64,000 nt of DNA from Pantoea latae (GTDB taxonomy: Bacteria > Pseudomonadota > Gammaproteobacteria > Enterobacterales > Enterobacteriaceae), in the NCBI RefSeq assembly GCF_002077695.1, contig NZ_MWUE01000019.1, positions 1 to 64,000 on the forward strand, given 5' to 3'. The position numbers were made by a program, and so were the translations under genes. The stretch's first letter is position 1. Each line of letters begins with the position of its first letter. Under the pieces are notes generated by a model, which did not search any database, was not told the origin of the DNA, and worked only from the letters and a program-made list of their open reading frames with translations. This document shows positions 1 to 14,603 of the stretch, piece after piece.

Positions 1-2
1 CT

Positions 3-1241
3 CTAAAAGACAGTATAAAAATAAAAAAGTACAATAATACTATTGTAAAAAAAGAATTTTCTGGCGGCAATGTCATGCTGTTAGCTTTATATGAGAAAAG
101 TGCGCTTCGAAACGATACACAGCTTTTGATCAAGGAAGCCAAAGAGCAGGGTATTTATGTTATTGGTGTCAATACATTAAAACTCAAGCCTGAAAATATC
201 GCATCTAATCTCTTTGATGTTTATATTGAAAAAGATAACTATGGCCGCGATTTCAGCAGTTATCAGACAGGAATGAAATTTATCTTTGATAATAAAATTG
301 ATGAAAGGTGCGAAAGGCTGCTAATTATAAACGATAGTGTATTTTTTTCAATCAGAGGCTTAAAAGAATTTCTTTATCAGTTGTTTAATAGTAAAACTGA
401 AGTTTTAGGAGCAACTGAGAATAGCCAGCACTCCCATCATCTAGGTTCTTTTTGTATTTCAGTATGCGGAGATATAGTCAGGAACCAACGATTTGAGGAA
501 TATTGGAAAAAATACAAATTATCTAATGTTCGTCCACTTGTTATCAAGAGAGGTGAGTTTGCACTCAGTAAACTGTTAAAATCATTAGTAAGCTCAGAAC
601 AACAATTCAAATCTCTTTACAATATCTCTTTTATTGAAAAGAAACTCAAGACAGATGAAGATTTTTTTAACAACTATTACTACTATCGTCGAGAAGGTGA
701 GCGCGCCTGGTATAACCAGACGATTACTTCACTATTCAAAAATGATGAAGTGCTTAACTCTTATTTTCGTAACTTTGTGAAAGATGAGAAAAGTAAAAAA
801 CATGAAATAAAAATGCAGTCAATTATCAGCAGTGGTGGAAGTTTTCCAACCAGTATTTATGATCCAGAGAACAAAGAAGAAAAAGAAGATCAAAAAATAG
901 ATTATCTCGAGTTGATAAGATTTTTGACGCGGGAGAACATTGAAAGTAATAAACATCTCAAGCAGTTAAAACATCGTTTAATTGCTCTTTACCTTGATGA
1001 GTTTACTCTTGGTTCACAAATTCATATCAACTGCCTTGCTTTGCATCACTGTGGATTGCCAATCATCAAACTTGATTTGCTGTTTAGATGTGTATGTAAT
1101 ATTAGTGATATAATTAAGCTTAGAGATCAGCTTGATGAATCGCAACGTGAAGAATTTATGACTTTAATGACGTCACGTTTGTGTGGCGACAGATTTCTTG
1201 TTGGGCTTGATCGCTTGGCTTATCAACATGGTATATTGTAA
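3..1241 (+). CDS. RgpF-like rhamnan-synthesis F family protein (5' end outside window)
   Basis: The reading frame is open from the first bases of the window, so the gene starts upstream and only its 3' part is present. The first internal ATG is at 75. Visible features are a block ending LLIINDSVFFS (about residues 85-95 from that ATG) and a downstream SFCISVCGDIVR block, typical of the RgpF/rhamnan-synthesis F family found in surface polysaccharide clusters. It overlaps wzm by one base (TAATG), so it is co-transcribed with the exporter. The A+T-rich composition differs sharply from gnd onward, as expected for a horizontally exchanged O-antigen locus. The exact enzymatic activity is not established from sequence. 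Confidence 0.7.
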   Translation, partial: LKDSIKIKKYNNTIVKKEFSGGNVMLLALYEKSALRNDTQLLIKEAKEQGIYVIGVNTLKLKPENIASNLFDVYIEKDNYGRDFSSYQTGMKFIFDNKIDERCERLLIINDSVFFSIRGLKEFLYQLFNSKTEVLGATENSQHSHHLGSFCISVCGDIVRNQRFEEYWKKYKLSNVRPLVIKRGEFALSKLLKSLVSSEQQFKSLYNISFIEKKLKTDEDFFNNYYYYRREGERAWYNQTITSLFKNDEVLNSYFRNFVKDEKSKKHEIKMQSIISSGGSFPTSIYDPENKEEKEDQKIDYLELIRFLTRENIESNKHLKQLKHRLIALYLDEFTLGSQIHINCLALHHCGLPIIKLDLLFRCVCNISDIIKLRDQLDESQREEFMTLMTSRLCGDRFLVGLDRLAYQHGIL

Positions 1242-2041
1242 TGAAATTTCTTAAAAACTCTCCAGGGATGGAAGATCTTCTTTCTGCCTTAAAGAACTAT
1301 CATATTATTCAAGTAATGGGCGGACAAGACATCCGCATGAGATATAAAAGGTCTAAAATGGGTCCATTTTGGATAACCATTAGCATGGCTGTTATGATAA
1401 CTACTATGGGGCTAGTTTTTGGTAATCTCTTCAAAACGAATGTTAAGGAGTTCCTTCCTTTCTTGACTTTGGGATTAATCATCTGGACCTTTATGCTAAG
1501 TAGTATTAGTGAAGGGTGCGACGCATTAATTTCGTCAGAAGGAATAATAAAGCAACTTCCCGTTCCTCTTCACATACATATCTTGCGCGTTGTATGGAAG
1601 AATTTTATTATATTTATGCATAATATTGTTATTTTCCCATTGGTCATGTTGGCTGTAGGAAAAGGATTGAATTGGTATGCATTATTAGCTATTCCTGGAT
1701 TTATTTTATTGGCTATCAATCTGTCATGGTTACTGGTCGTGTTGTCATTAATTTGTGCTAGATTTCGCGATATGACACAGATTGTATTGAGTATAATGCA
1801 AGTTATCTTTTATCTTACGCCTGTAATCTGGTTACCCAAGCTTTTAACGCACCGAACTGGCGAGCTATTGCTGAATCTGAATCCTTTTTATCACCTCATT
1901 GATCTTGTGCGCACTCCTTTGCTAGGGGAGGTGCCTATGGTTTCGAGTTACTATACCGCTATGGTGATGGGAATACTTGGTGTCATGTTCTCAACGTTTA
2001 TGTTGAGCAAGTATAAGTATCGTGTGCCTTATTGGGTTTAG
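1241..2041 (+). CDS. wzm: Wzm-type polysaccharide ABC exporter permease
   Basis: This 266-residue ABC-2 family inner-membrane protein has about six hydrophobic segments. It carries the early signature RMRYKRSKMGPFW (about residues 32-44) that marks permeases of O-antigen, capsule and teichoic-acid exporters. With the ATPase encoded next it should flip a lipid-linked glycan to the periplasm. The start ATG shares one base with the stop of the upstream RgpF-like gene, indicating translational coupling. Codon use and base composition are A+T rich like its neighbours and unlike the rest of the window. The family call is firm; the glycan exported is unknown. Confidence 0.88.
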   Translation: MKFLKNSPGMEDLLSALKNYHIIQVMGGQDIRMRYKRSKMGPFWITISMAVMITTMGLVFGNLFKTNVKEFLPFLTLGLIIWTFMLSSISEGCDALISSEGIIKQLPVPLHIHILRVVWKNFIIFMHNIVIFPLVMLAVGKGLNWYALLAIPGFILLAINLSWLLVVLSLICARFRDMTQIVLSIMQVIFYLTPVIWLPKLLTHRTGELLLNLNPFYHLIDLVRTPLLGEVPMVSSYYTAMVMGILGVMFSTFMLSKYKYRVPYWV

Positions 2042-2049
2042 GAAATCAT

Positions 2050-2829
2050 ATGGCTATCATAAAATTTGAAAATGTTGGGATAGAATTTCCAATATATAAC
2101 GCTGCAGCACGATCAATAAAAAAAGGTTTTATCAATTTTGCTACAGGTGGAAAAGTTGGTGAGCAAAATGGACGCGTAGTTGTCTCTGCACTAAATAACC
2201 TTAATTTTGAAATTAAGGATGGAGAAAGAGTTGGTCTAATCGGTCATAATGGAGCAGGTAAAACCACGCTTTTACGCATGTTTAGCCGTGTGTATCATCC
2301 TACAACAGGTAATGCAACTATTAAAGGTGAAATTGGTTCTTTAATTTCAATTTCATTGGGGATTAATCCCGAGTTTACAGGTCGTGAAAATATTTATATT
2401 CGAGGTGCGCTTTTAGGTCTTAGAAAGAAAGAGATAAATAATAAAATAGAAGAAATCATTTCTTTTACAGATTTGGGCGACTTTATTGACATGCCAGTTC
2501 GTACTTACTCTTCTGGTATGCAAATGCGTCTTGGTTTTAGTGTCTCTACAATTTTTACGCCAGAGATTCTTTTAATGGACGAGTGGCTCTCTGTAGGAGA
2601 TGAAGGGTTTAAAGAAAAGGCTGAAAGCCGTCTTAATAGTATAATCAGTTCAACCAAAATATTGATACTTGCAAGCCATAGCCGTGCTCTTTTGCAAAAA
2701 ACGTGCACTCGTATTCTTTGGCTAGAACACGGTACAGTTAAAATGGATGGTAAACCAGACGACATTTTACCTCTTTATTTCAAGCAACCTGCAAAAAAAG
2801 AAGATTTATCTGATTTGAGCAATCAATAG
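2050..2829 (+). CDS. wzt: Wzt-type polysaccharide ABC exporter ATPase
   Basis: This is the ATP-binding subunit paired with Wzm. It shows a Walker A motif GHNGAGKTT, the signature YSSGMQMRL and a Walker B motif ILLMDEW. The ATG at 2050 is preferred because TAGGAA lies just upstream; an in-frame TTG at 2032 would overlap wzm. At 259 residues it lacks the C-terminal carbohydrate-binding domain of long Wzt proteins. By analogy this suggests export that does not depend on recognition of a modified chain end. It is the last gene of the A+T-rich polysaccharide block. Confidence 0.88.
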   Translation: MAIIKFENVGIEFPIYNAAARSIKKGFINFATGGKVGEQNGRVVVSALNNLNFEIKDGERVGLIGHNGAGKTTLLRMFSRVYHPTTGNATIKGEIGSLISISLGINPEFTGRENIYIRGALLGLRKKEINNKIEEIISFTDLGDFIDMPVRTYSSGMQMRLGFSVSTIFTPEILLMDEWLSVGDEGFKEKAESRLNSIISSTKILILASHSRALLQKTCTRILWLEHGTVKMDGKPDDILPLYFKQPAKKEDLSDLSNQ

Positions 2830-2916
2830 GCAAATCAGTGCCATCGTCTAACTGCAATCGCATCAATCACTACCTTTTATCTCATTTCGTGAGTTAACAT
2901 GTTTGCCACATTGATT

Positions 2917-2936
2917 CGCCTGACTTTTCTCAGGCG
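2917..2936 (+). other. Stem-loop in the wzt-gnd gap
   Basis: CGCCTGA (2917-2923) pairs perfectly with TCAGGCG (2930-2936) around a six-base loop. Only a weak T-rich tail follows, so it may be an inefficient terminator of the polysaccharide operon or a 5' leader structure of gnd. The remainder of 2830-2961 should hold the gnd promoter, but I could not fix its boxes. Confidence 0.4.
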
Positions 2937-2961
2937 ATTGATCTTCAGACAGGAGTAAAAA

Positions 2962-4371
2962 ATGTCCAAGCAACAGATCGGCGTTGTAGGTATGGCCGTT
3001 ATGGGCCGTAACCTGGCTCTCAACATTGAAAGCCGTGGTTATACCGTCTCTATCTTCAACCGTTCACGCGAAAAGACTGATGAAGTCATCGCTGAAAACC
3101 AGGGCAAGAAACTCGCGCCTTACTACACCATCGAAGAGTTCGTCGACTCGCTGGAAAAACCGCGCCGTATCCTGCTGATGGTTCAGGCGGGCGAAGCAAC
3201 TGACAAAACTATCGCTTCCCTGACTCCGCATCTCGACAAAGGCGACATCCTGATCGACGGCGGTAACACCTTCTATAAAGACACCATCCGTCGTAACAAA
3301 GAGCTGTCTGAGCAGGGCTTTAACTTCATCGGTACCGGTGTTTCCGGTGGTGAAGAGGGCGCATTGAAAGGCCCATCAATCATGCCTGGCGGTCAGAAAG
3401 AAGCCTACGAGCTGGTTGCCCCAATTCTGGACAAAATCGCCGCACGTGCGGAAGATGGCGAAGCCTGCGTGACCTACATCGGTCCGGACGGCGCCGGTCA
3501 CTATGTGAAGATGGTGCACAACGGCATCGAATATGGCGATATGCAGCTGATCGCTGAAGCCTACGCCCTGCTGAAAGGCGCGCTGGGTCTGAGCAATGAA
3601 GAGCTGGCCAAAACCTTCACCGAGTGGAACAACGGCGAGCTGAGCAGCTACCTGATCGACATCACCAAGGATATCTTCACCAAGAAAGATGAAGAGGGTA
3701 ACTACCTGGTTGACGTGATTCTGGATGAAGCGGCTAACAAAGGCACCGGTAAATGGACCAGCCAGAGTTCACTGGATCTCGGCGAGCCGCTGTCACTGAT
3801 TACTGAATCTGTATTTGCTCGCTACCTCTCTTCTCTGAAGACGCAGCGCGTTGCAGCCTCTAAAGTGCTGAGCGGACCGCAGGCGCAGGCCTTCACCGGC
3901 GACAAAGCAGAATTCGTAGAGAAAGTGCGTCGTGCGCTCTACCTGGGAAAAATCGTTTCCTACGCGCAGGGCTTCTCACAGCTGCGTGCGGCTTCCGAGC
4001 AGTACAACTGGGATCTGCACTACGGTGAAATTGCTAAAATTTTCCGTGCTGGCTGCATCATCCGTGCCCAGTTCCTGCAGAAAATTACCGATGCCTACGC
4101 CGAAAACGCTAACATCGCTAACCTGCTGCTGGCACCGTACTTCAAGAATATCGCTGACGAATATCAGCAGGCGCTGCGCGATGTGGTTGCCTACGCTGTG
4201 CAGAACGGTATCCCGACGCCGACCTTCTCTGCCGCTATCGCATACTACGACAGCTACCGTTCAGAAGTGCTGCCTGCCAACCTGATTCAGGCACAGCGCG
4301 ACTATTTCGGCGCGCATACTTACAAGCGCATCGATAAAGACGGTGTGTTTCACACCGAATGGCTGGACTAA
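2962..4371 (+). CDS. gnd: 6-phosphogluconate dehydrogenase, decarboxylating
   Basis: Gnd oxidises and decarboxylates 6-phosphogluconate to ribulose 5-phosphate with NADP+, in the oxidative pentose phosphate pathway in the cytosol. The 469-residue product (E. coli 468) opens with the dinucleotide-binding motif [15 protein letters not shown] and contains the substrate-binding block GVSGGEEGA and the catalytic segment [14 protein letters not shown]. The start has AGGAG seven bases upstream. The position between the polysaccharide cluster and his is the usual enterobacterial one. Base composition has returned to the GC-rich chromosomal norm. Confidence 0.98.
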   Translation: MSKQQIGVVGMAVMGRNLALNIESRGYTVSIFNRSREKTDEVIAENQGKKLAPYYTIEEFVDSLEKPRRILLMVQAGEATDKTIASLTPHLDKGDILIDGGNTFYKDTIRRNKELSEQGFNFIGTGVSGGEEGALKGPSIMPGGQKEAYELVAPILDKIAARAEDGEACVTYIGPDGAGHYVKMVHNGIEYGDMQLIAEAYALLKGALGLSNEELAKTFTEWNNGELSSYLIDITKDIFTKKDEEGNYLVDVILDEAANKGTGKWTSQSSLDLGEPLSLITESVFARYLSSLKTQRVAASKVLSGPQAQAFTGDKAEFVEKVRRALYLGKIVSYAQGFSQLRAASEQYNWDLHYGEIAKIFRAGCIIRAQFLQKITDAYAENANIANLLLAPYFKNIADEYQQALRDVVAYAVQNGIPTPTFSAAIAYYDSYRSEVLPANLIQAQRDYFGAHTYKRIDKDGVFHTEWLD

Positions 4372-4375
4372 CATT

Positions 4376-4405
4376 AAAAAGGCTTCCGTCAGGAAGCCTT
4401 TTTTT
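4376..4405 (+). terminator. Bidirectional terminator between gnd and the AstE-family gene
   Basis: GGCTTCC (4381-4387), a GTCA loop and GGAAGCC (4392-4398) are flanked by A5 on the left and T7 on the right. The structure can end transcription of gnd on the plus strand and of the convergent gene ending at 4404 on the minus strand. Confidence 0.92.
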
Positions 4406-5702
4406 ACCCCACCAGCAAATCCCCGCTCCTCACCTCATCTTCCCCCGCCAGCCTGATCACCAGCATGCCCGCCGTGGCGAACTTCGCCCAGTGCCGCGCA
4501 TAGAGCACGCCGCCATACTCCGCCACCAGCGGTGTCACAAAGTCCGTCACCGGATCCACCACCTCAGCCACTACTTCGCCCGGACGGATATGCGCGCCCA
4601 GCTTCTTGCGATGCAGAATCAGCCCGGAAACCGGCGAGTGAATATACTCACAGCCCGCCAGTGGCGTCGCAGGGTGCTTAAGGGCAGGGGAGACCGCGCC
4701 GGCGCCTTCGGTATGACGCTGCTTAATCACGCTCATCTCTTCCGGCATATCCACCGCCTCCAGCGCGCTCGCCGCAGCGCTGCTCTCCGCCATGCCTGCG
4801 ATATCCTCGGCGTTAGCTGTGACCAGCGCCAGCTCGTCGCCGCCAATCACCGGCGCGGCCACTTCCACCGACACCGACGGGTTCTCCGCGGCGATATAGC
4901 CGCTTTCGCGCAGCGCGCTGATGATCGCATCCGCATCCTGCTCCGCCTGATCGGGATCGACATCGCGCAGTCCGCGCAGCTCCAGCGTCACCGGCAGCAG
5001 CCCGCGCGGCATCGGGTATTTGTCGCCAAAGCGCTCAGCCAGCGTCAGCCAGGGTTCGCAGCAGGCTTCATCGAACGGCTCGCCACCGGAAATCTGCGCC
5101 AGCAGCTGCACTTCGCTACCCAGCCAGCGCGCCAGCGGCTCGATATCGGGCCAGGCGTGCGGCGTGGTGTAGAGATGAGGCAATGCTTCCCAGTCGCAGT
5201 GCAAATCAATCATCAGATCCGCCTGACTCGCCATGCGCATCAGGGTAAAGCGCTGCGCCTCCAGCTCGGTTTTGGCGATCACATCGCGATAGTGACGATC
5301 AATCGCGTCGCGGATCAGCCGCTTGTTGTCGCCTTCGTTCGGCGTCAACGAACTGGCCAGCTCCGCCGCCAGCTTCTCGCCCAGCGCAGGAAAGCGGCGG
5401 TTAAAGTCCTGGCCCGACTCGCTGTGGAAGCGTCCGAGATGCGTGCCGTGCCAGTGCTGGCTCAGCGCCAGCGGGTTGGCCACCGGCACCAGGGTAAAGC
5501 CGGCGCGCAGCCTGCCAGCGGACTCCAGCGCCATCAGTTTCTGCTTCAGAAACCAGGCAACCGCCATGCCGGGGATTTCGTCGCCGTGCAGGGAGGCCTG
5601 AATATAAACCTGTTTATATTTCTCTTCGCCGAAGTGGAAGCTGACGATTTCGCGCTGAGTGCCCAGCGAGGCGCTGATAAGAGGATGATGTTGTTGATGC
5701 AT
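4404..5702 (-). CDS. Succinylglutamate desuccinylase/aspartoacylase-family zinc hydrolase
   Basis: This 432-residue protein belongs to the AstE/AspA branch of M14-like zinc amidohydrolases. The metal site is visible: H39 and E42 in SLHGDE, and H168 in MIDLHCD. E241 in TLELRG is the candidate general base. The C-terminal part (about 340-432) resembles the beta domain that follows the catalytic core in AstE-like proteins. No ast operon is present, so arginine succinyl-transferase catabolism is unlikely. The substrate is unknown, probably an N-acylated amino acid or small amide. It may be co-transcribed with the HisJ-like binding protein 108 bases upstream. Confidence 0.8.
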   Translation of the reverse strand: MHQQHHPLISASLGTQREIVSFHFGEEKYKQVYIQASLHGDEIPGMAVAWFLKQKLMALESAGRLRAGFTLVPVANPLALSQHWHGTHLGRFHSESGQDFNRRFPALGEKLAAELASSLTPNEGDNKRLIRDAIDRHYRDVIAKTELEAQRFTLMRMASQADLMIDLHCDWEALPHLYTTPHAWPDIEPLARWLGSEVQLLAQISGGEPFDEACCEPWLTLAERFGDKYPMPRGLLPVTLELRGLRDVDPDQAEQDADAIISALRESGYIAAENPSVSVEVAAPVIGGDELALVTANAEDIAGMAESSAAASALEAVDMPEEMSVIKQRHTEGAGAVSPALKHPATPLAGCEYIHSPVSGLILHRKKLGAHIRPGEVVAEVVDPVTDFVTPLVAEYGGVLYARHWAKFATAGMLVIRLAGEDEVRSGDLLVG

Positions 5703-5810
5703 GGGGCGCTGATTGTCCTGTCATTTAAGAGGGGGCGCGGGTCGCACCCCGGAAATGAAGAAAAGTATAGTGCCGAATCAAAGCGGGCGACCACTCGGGC
5801 CGCCTCGGGG

Positions 5811-6605
5811 TTACTGCTTGATGGAGATGTCAGTCGCGAAATACTGCTTCTGAATCTTGTCGAAGGTGCCATTCTTTTTGATTTCGGCGAAGGCGTTATC
5901 CAGCGCGGTTTTCAGCTCGGCGTCGCCTTTACGCAGGCCGATGGCGGTGCCGGGGCCAATAATCGGATCCTGCACAATTGGGCCAGCCAGCTCGAAATCT
6001 TTGCCCTGCGGATGCTTCAGAAAGCCGATTGCCGCCTGCGCCGCATCGGTGAACACCGCATCGAGACGGCCGGACACCAGGTCGCTCTCTACCTGCGCCT
6101 GATCGCCATAAGGCACCACGTTCACGCCGAACGGCTGCCATTTGGCGCGCGCGTAGCGCTCCTGCACCGTGCCTTGCTCCACGCCGACGGTTTTGCCTTT
6201 CAGCGACTCGGCGGTCGGCAGCAGGCCAGAGCCTTTACGCGCAATCAGCTGCGTATGGGTGTCATAGAGCGGCACGGTGAAGTCGATCTGCTTCAGGCGC
6301 TCTTCGGTGATGCCCATATCTGACAGGATCGCGTCGAACTTGCGCGCCTTCAGCGCCGGGATCATGCCGTCGAACTGGCTTTCCACCCAGACGCACTTCG
6401 CCTGCATCTGCTGGCAGAGCGCGTTGCCCAGATCGATATCGAAACCGACCAGCTTGCCCTGCGGGGTTTTGGACTCAAACGGCGGATAGGTAGGATCGAC
6501 CGCGAAGCGGACCTGTTCAATTTTTGCCTGCGCGCCAAAGGCGCAGCCTGCCAGCACGGCGGTCATCAGCGCCGCGCGCAGACGGGAGAAACCAGGAGTA
6601 GCCAT
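5811..6605 (-). CDS. HisJ/ArgT-like periplasmic amino-acid binding protein
   Basis: This 264-residue solute-binding protein family 3 member contains FAVDPTYPPFESK (about 33-45), GFDIDLGNALC and DAILSDMGITEERLKQIDFT, the hallmarks of lysine/arginine/ornithine/histidine-binding proteins. The N-terminus is a signal peptide; cleavage could be after AQA (before Lys28). An LAGC lipobox-like string also occurs, so a lipoprotein cannot be excluded. No permease or ATPase genes are adjacent, so it is an orphan subunit that would need to dock on a transporter encoded elsewhere. Cationic amino acid binding is inferred from family resemblance. Confidence 0.88.
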   Translation of the reverse strand: MATPGFSRLRAALMTAVLAGCAFGAQAKIEQVRFAVDPTYPPFESKTPQGKLVGFDIDLGNALCQQMQAKCVWVESQFDGMIPALKARKFDAILSDMGITEERLKQIDFTVPLYDTHTQLIARKGSGLLPTAESLKGKTVGVEQGTVQERYARAKWQPFGVNVVPYGDQAQVESDLVSGRLDAVFTDAAQAAIGFLKHPQGKDFELAGPIVQDPIIGPGTAIGLRKGDAELKTALDNAFAEIKKNGTFDKIQKQYFATDISIKQ

Positions 6606-6667
6606 AATCTCTTCTTTTATCGTGATGTTGAATTAAGCAGAGTACCTGCCTGCCACCACGATGACAA

Positions 6668-7144
6668 TTACTGGATTATTTTCACTACGTTAGCATTACA
6701 GAGGCGGCGATAATCTTCCGTGTGCAAAACCATCGACAAATCCAGCCGTCCGGCGTTGAAGGCGATCTCATCAAAGCGCGCAAACAGCAGCGGATCGACC
6801 ACCAGCCGGAGATCGGGATGAAACGAGAAGGGCGGAATGGCGCCAAACACGCAGCCGGTCAGCATATCCACTTCCGCCGGGCTGGCGAGCGAGGCGCGGC
6901 GACCGCCGACCGCTTGCGCCACGCGCGCTAAATCCGCCTGCTGGTCAGCGGGCAACACCGCCAGCACATGCTGTTTCACGCCGTTGCCTTTAACGTGGCA
7001 CACCAGCGCCTTCGCGCCCTGGCCCAGCGCCGTGCCGCGCAGCGCCGCCACCGCTTCGCATTTGCCGGTCGCTTCATGCGGCATCAGCCGATAGCGCGCC
7101 TGATGCTGATCCAGCAGGGCGATCAGTTTGTCATGGGTGGTCAT
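6668..7144 (-). CDS. yeaK: YeaK-type mischarged aminoacyl-tRNA deacylase
   Basis: This 158-residue YbaK/ProX-domain protein closely resembles E. coli YeaK, sharing GKCEAVAALRGTALGQGAK and TGCVFGAIPPFSFHP almost unchanged. This family hydrolyses wrongly charged aminoacyl-tRNAs in trans; YeaK has been linked to Ser-tRNA(Thr)-type errors and non-protein amino acids. It stands alone between a binding protein gene and the his operon. A 15-bp perfect inverted repeat lies 24 bases upstream of its start, which may regulate it. Confidence 0.9.
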   Translation of the reverse strand: MTTHDKLIALLDQHQARYRLMPHEATGKCEAVAALRGTALGQGAKALVCHVKGNGVKQHVLAVLPADQQADLARVAQAVGGRRASLASPAEVDMLTGCVFGAIPPFSFHPDLRLVVDPLLFARFDEIAFNAGRLDLSMVLHTEDYRRLCNANVVKIIQ

Positions 7145-7167
7145 AGCCGGGTCCTGAAAATGAGAAG

Positions 7168-7212
7168 TATGTTGCTCAATATTCGCGTCACCTGCCGATA
7201 TTGAGCAACATA
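7168..7212. repeat. 15-bp perfect inverted repeat between hisI and yeaK
   Basis: TATGTTGCTCAATAT (7168-7182) and its exact complement ATATTGAGCAACATA (7198-7212) are separated by 15 bases. No T-run follows on the minus strand, so a classical intrinsic terminator for the his operon is unlikely. It lies 8 bases past the hisI stop and 24 bases before the yeaK start, a position suited to a regulator-binding site for yeaK or an mRNA-end-stabilising hairpin. Confidence 0.85.
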
Positions 7213-7220
7213 GTGCACCG

Positions 7221-7825
7221 CTACTTATGGCGCGCGCGCAGGTTATTGATGATGGCGCTGAGGTCGAGATCCTGATCCTGCAGCAGTACCAGCAGGTGAT
7301 AGAGCAAATCAGAAGCCTCGTTGGTCAGCTCATGACGATCGTTGACCGTTGCCGCCAGCGCGGTCTCAACGCCTTCTTCGCCCACCTTCTGCGCGATGCG
7401 CTTGGTGCCGCTGGCATAGAGCTGCGCGGTGTAGGAACTGGCGGGATCGGCGCTTTTGCGCGACGCCAGCAGCTGCTCCAGCTGATGCAGAAACACCCAG
7501 TCGGGCGCGGCGGGCGAAAAGCAGCTTGAGGTGCCGCGATGGCAGGTCGGCCCAATGGGATCGGCCAGCACCAGCAGCGTGTCATTGTCGCAGTCCGGCG
7601 TGATGCTGACGACGCGCAGAAAGTGGCCGGAGGTCTCGCCTTTGGTCCAGAGACGCTGTTTGGTGCGTGAGAAAAAGGTGACGTTGCCTTCGCTGCAGGT
7701 TTTCGCCAGCGCCGCCTGATCCATATAGCCGTGCATCAGCACTTCGCCAGAAACGCTGTGCTGCACGATAACGGGCATCATGCCCTCGGTTTTGACCCAG
7801 TCAAGCTGGGCCAGTTGCTCACTAG

Positions 7826-7832
<7 letters not shown>
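7221..7832 (-). CDS. hisI: Bifunctional phosphoribosyl-AMP cyclohydrolase/phosphoribosyl-ATP pyrophosphatase
   Basis: HisI (HisIE) catalyses the second and third steps of histidine synthesis: PR-ATP pyrophosphohydrolysis by the C-terminal domain and PR-AMP ring opening by the N-terminal domain. Its 203 residues equal the E. coli length. The cyclohydrolase metal-binding core is visible as [14 protein letters not shown] ([10 protein letters not shown]) and [12 protein letters not shown]. The pyrophosphatase helix contains [13 protein letters not shown]. Translation starts at GTG 7832, overlapping the end of hisF by seven bases. It is the last gene of the his operon. Confidence 0.97.
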
Positions 7833-13356
<5,524 letters not shown>

Positions 13357-13359
13357 GAT

Positions 13360-14262
13360 TTACTCCATCATCTTTTCAATAGGCAGCACCAGAATCGAGC
13401 TGGCGCCCAGCGCTTTCAGCTTTTCCATGGTTTCCCAGAACAGGGTTTCGCTGCTCACCATGTGCATCGCCACGCGGCTCTGATCGCCCGCCAGCGGCAG
13501 CACGGTCGGACGCTCGGCGCCCGGCAGCAGCTGGATCACCTCTTCCAGACGCTCGCTCGGCGCGTGCATCATGATGTATTTCGATTCGCGCGCTTTGATG
13601 ACGCCCTGAATGCGGGTCATCAGCTTGTCGATCAGCTCCTGCTTCTCCGCTGCCATCTCGCCGTCGCGCTGGATCAGCACCGCTTTAGAGCGGTAGATCA
13701 CTTCCACTTCGCGCAGGCCATTGGCTTCCAGCGTGGCGCCGGTGGAGACCAGGTCGCAAATCGCGTCTGCCAGGCCGGCGCGCGGCGCCACTTCCACCGA
13801 GCCGTTCAGCATGCAGGGTTTGAAGTTAAGGCCTTTTTTGTCGAGGTACTGTTTCAGCAGGTGAGGATAGGAGGTGGCGATGCGGGCGTTATTCAGACAC
13901 TGCGGGCCGCTGTACGCTTCATCCACCGGCATCGCCAGCGACAGGCGGCAGCCGCCGAAGTCCAGGCGACGCAGGGTGAAGTAGCGCGGATCTTCGCCCT
14001 GGGCGCGGCGCGTCAGCAGCTCCTCTTCCAGCACGTTCTCGCCGATAATGCCGAGATCGACCACGCCATCCATCACCAGGCCGGGAATATCGTCATCGCG
14101 AACGCGCAGAATATCGATCGGCATGTTTTCTGCGAAGGCGATCAGGCGCTGTTGCTGCAGGTTGATTTTAATGCCGCAGCGCGCCAGCAGCTCGCGTGAG
14201 TCATCGCTTAAACGGCCAGATTTCTGCATAGCTATGCGAATTCGTTTGTTATCTAACATCAT
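13360..14262 (-). CDS. hisG: ATP phosphoribosyltransferase (long form)
   Basis: HisG condenses ATP with PRPP, the first and feedback-inhibited step of histidine synthesis. The long form carries a C-terminal regulatory ACT-like domain; the protein is 299-300 residues depending on which of two adjacent ATGs (14262 or 14259) is used. GAGG lies six bases before the first. The PRPP-binding segment is visible as [14 protein letters not shown]. It is the first structural gene after the his leader and attenuator. Confidence 0.98.
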   Translation of the reverse strand: MMLDNKRIRIAMQKSGRLSDDSRELLARCGIKINLQQQRLIAFAENMPIDILRVRDDDIPGLVMDGVVDLGIIGENVLEEELLTRRAQGEDPRYFTLRRLDFGGCRLSLAMPVDEAYSGPQCLNNARIATSYPHLLKQYLDKKGLNFKPCMLNGSVEVAPRAGLADAICDLVSTGATLEANGLREVEVIYRSKAVLIQRDGEMAAEKQELIDKLMTRIQGVIKARESKYIMMHAPSERLEEVIQLLPGAERPTVLPLAGDQSRVAMHMVSSETLFWETMEKLKALGASSILVLPIEKMME

Positions 14263-14314
14263 TCCCGTCCTCTGTTTTCATTCCTGTCTGAAAAAAAGTG
14301 GTGCGCCAGCCCAT

Positions 14315-14346
14315 AAAAAAACCCCCGGAAGACGATCTTCCGGGGG
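14315..14346 (-). terminator. his operon attenuator terminator
   Basis: Read on the minus strand, CCCCCGGAAGA and TCTTCCGGGGG form an 11-bp stem with a three-base loop, followed by seven Ts. It lies between the hisL stop and hisG, as in the classical his attenuator. When histidyl-tRNA is plentiful the leader ribosome lets this stem form and transcription stops. Confidence 0.95.
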
Positions 14347-14408
14347 TTCTCTTTGCGTTCGCACCACTGGAAGATCTGAATGTCTCCCAGCACACATCGC
14401 CTGAAAGA

Positions 14409-14456
14409 CTAGTCAGGGTGATGGTGATGATGATGGTTGAACTGAACGCGTGTCAT
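14409..14456 (-). CDS. hisL: his operon leader peptide
   Basis: A 15-residue ORF reads MTRVQFN, six consecutive histidines, then PD and TAG. It is nearly the E. coli leader, which has K at position 7 and seven histidines. Ribosome stalling in the histidine run during histidyl-tRNA shortage would favour the antiterminator over the attenuator hairpin at 14315-14346. Confidence 0.97.
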   Translation of the reverse strand: MTRVQFNHHHHHHPD

Positions 14457-14499
14457 AGTAAATTCCGTTGCTGAATGGGTATTCATTTGCGTGCTGATT

Positions 14500-14528
14500 A
14501 ACCTAGCGAAGATAACGCCGATGCGCAA
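14500..14528 (-). promoter_or_regulatory. his operon sigma70 promoter
   Basis: On the minus strand TTGCGC (14528-14523) is followed after 17 bases by TAGGTT (14505-14500). TAGGTT is the -10 hexamer known for the enterobacterial his promoter. It lies about 45 bases ahead of the hisL start. Confidence 0.75.
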
Positions 14529-14603
14529 CCCTTTTTTAACCTTTGCGGTTCGGCCGCGCGGCGCACTAAGATGAACAGCAGTGAAGCAAGCGCAGGAGAG
14601 AAG

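Noticed and set aside
4359..6323. 654-codon plus-strand ORF opposite the AstE-family and HisJ-like genes
   Set aside because: Arg/His/Gln-rich translation with no family resemblance; it is the antisense shadow of two well-supported genes in GC-rich DNA.
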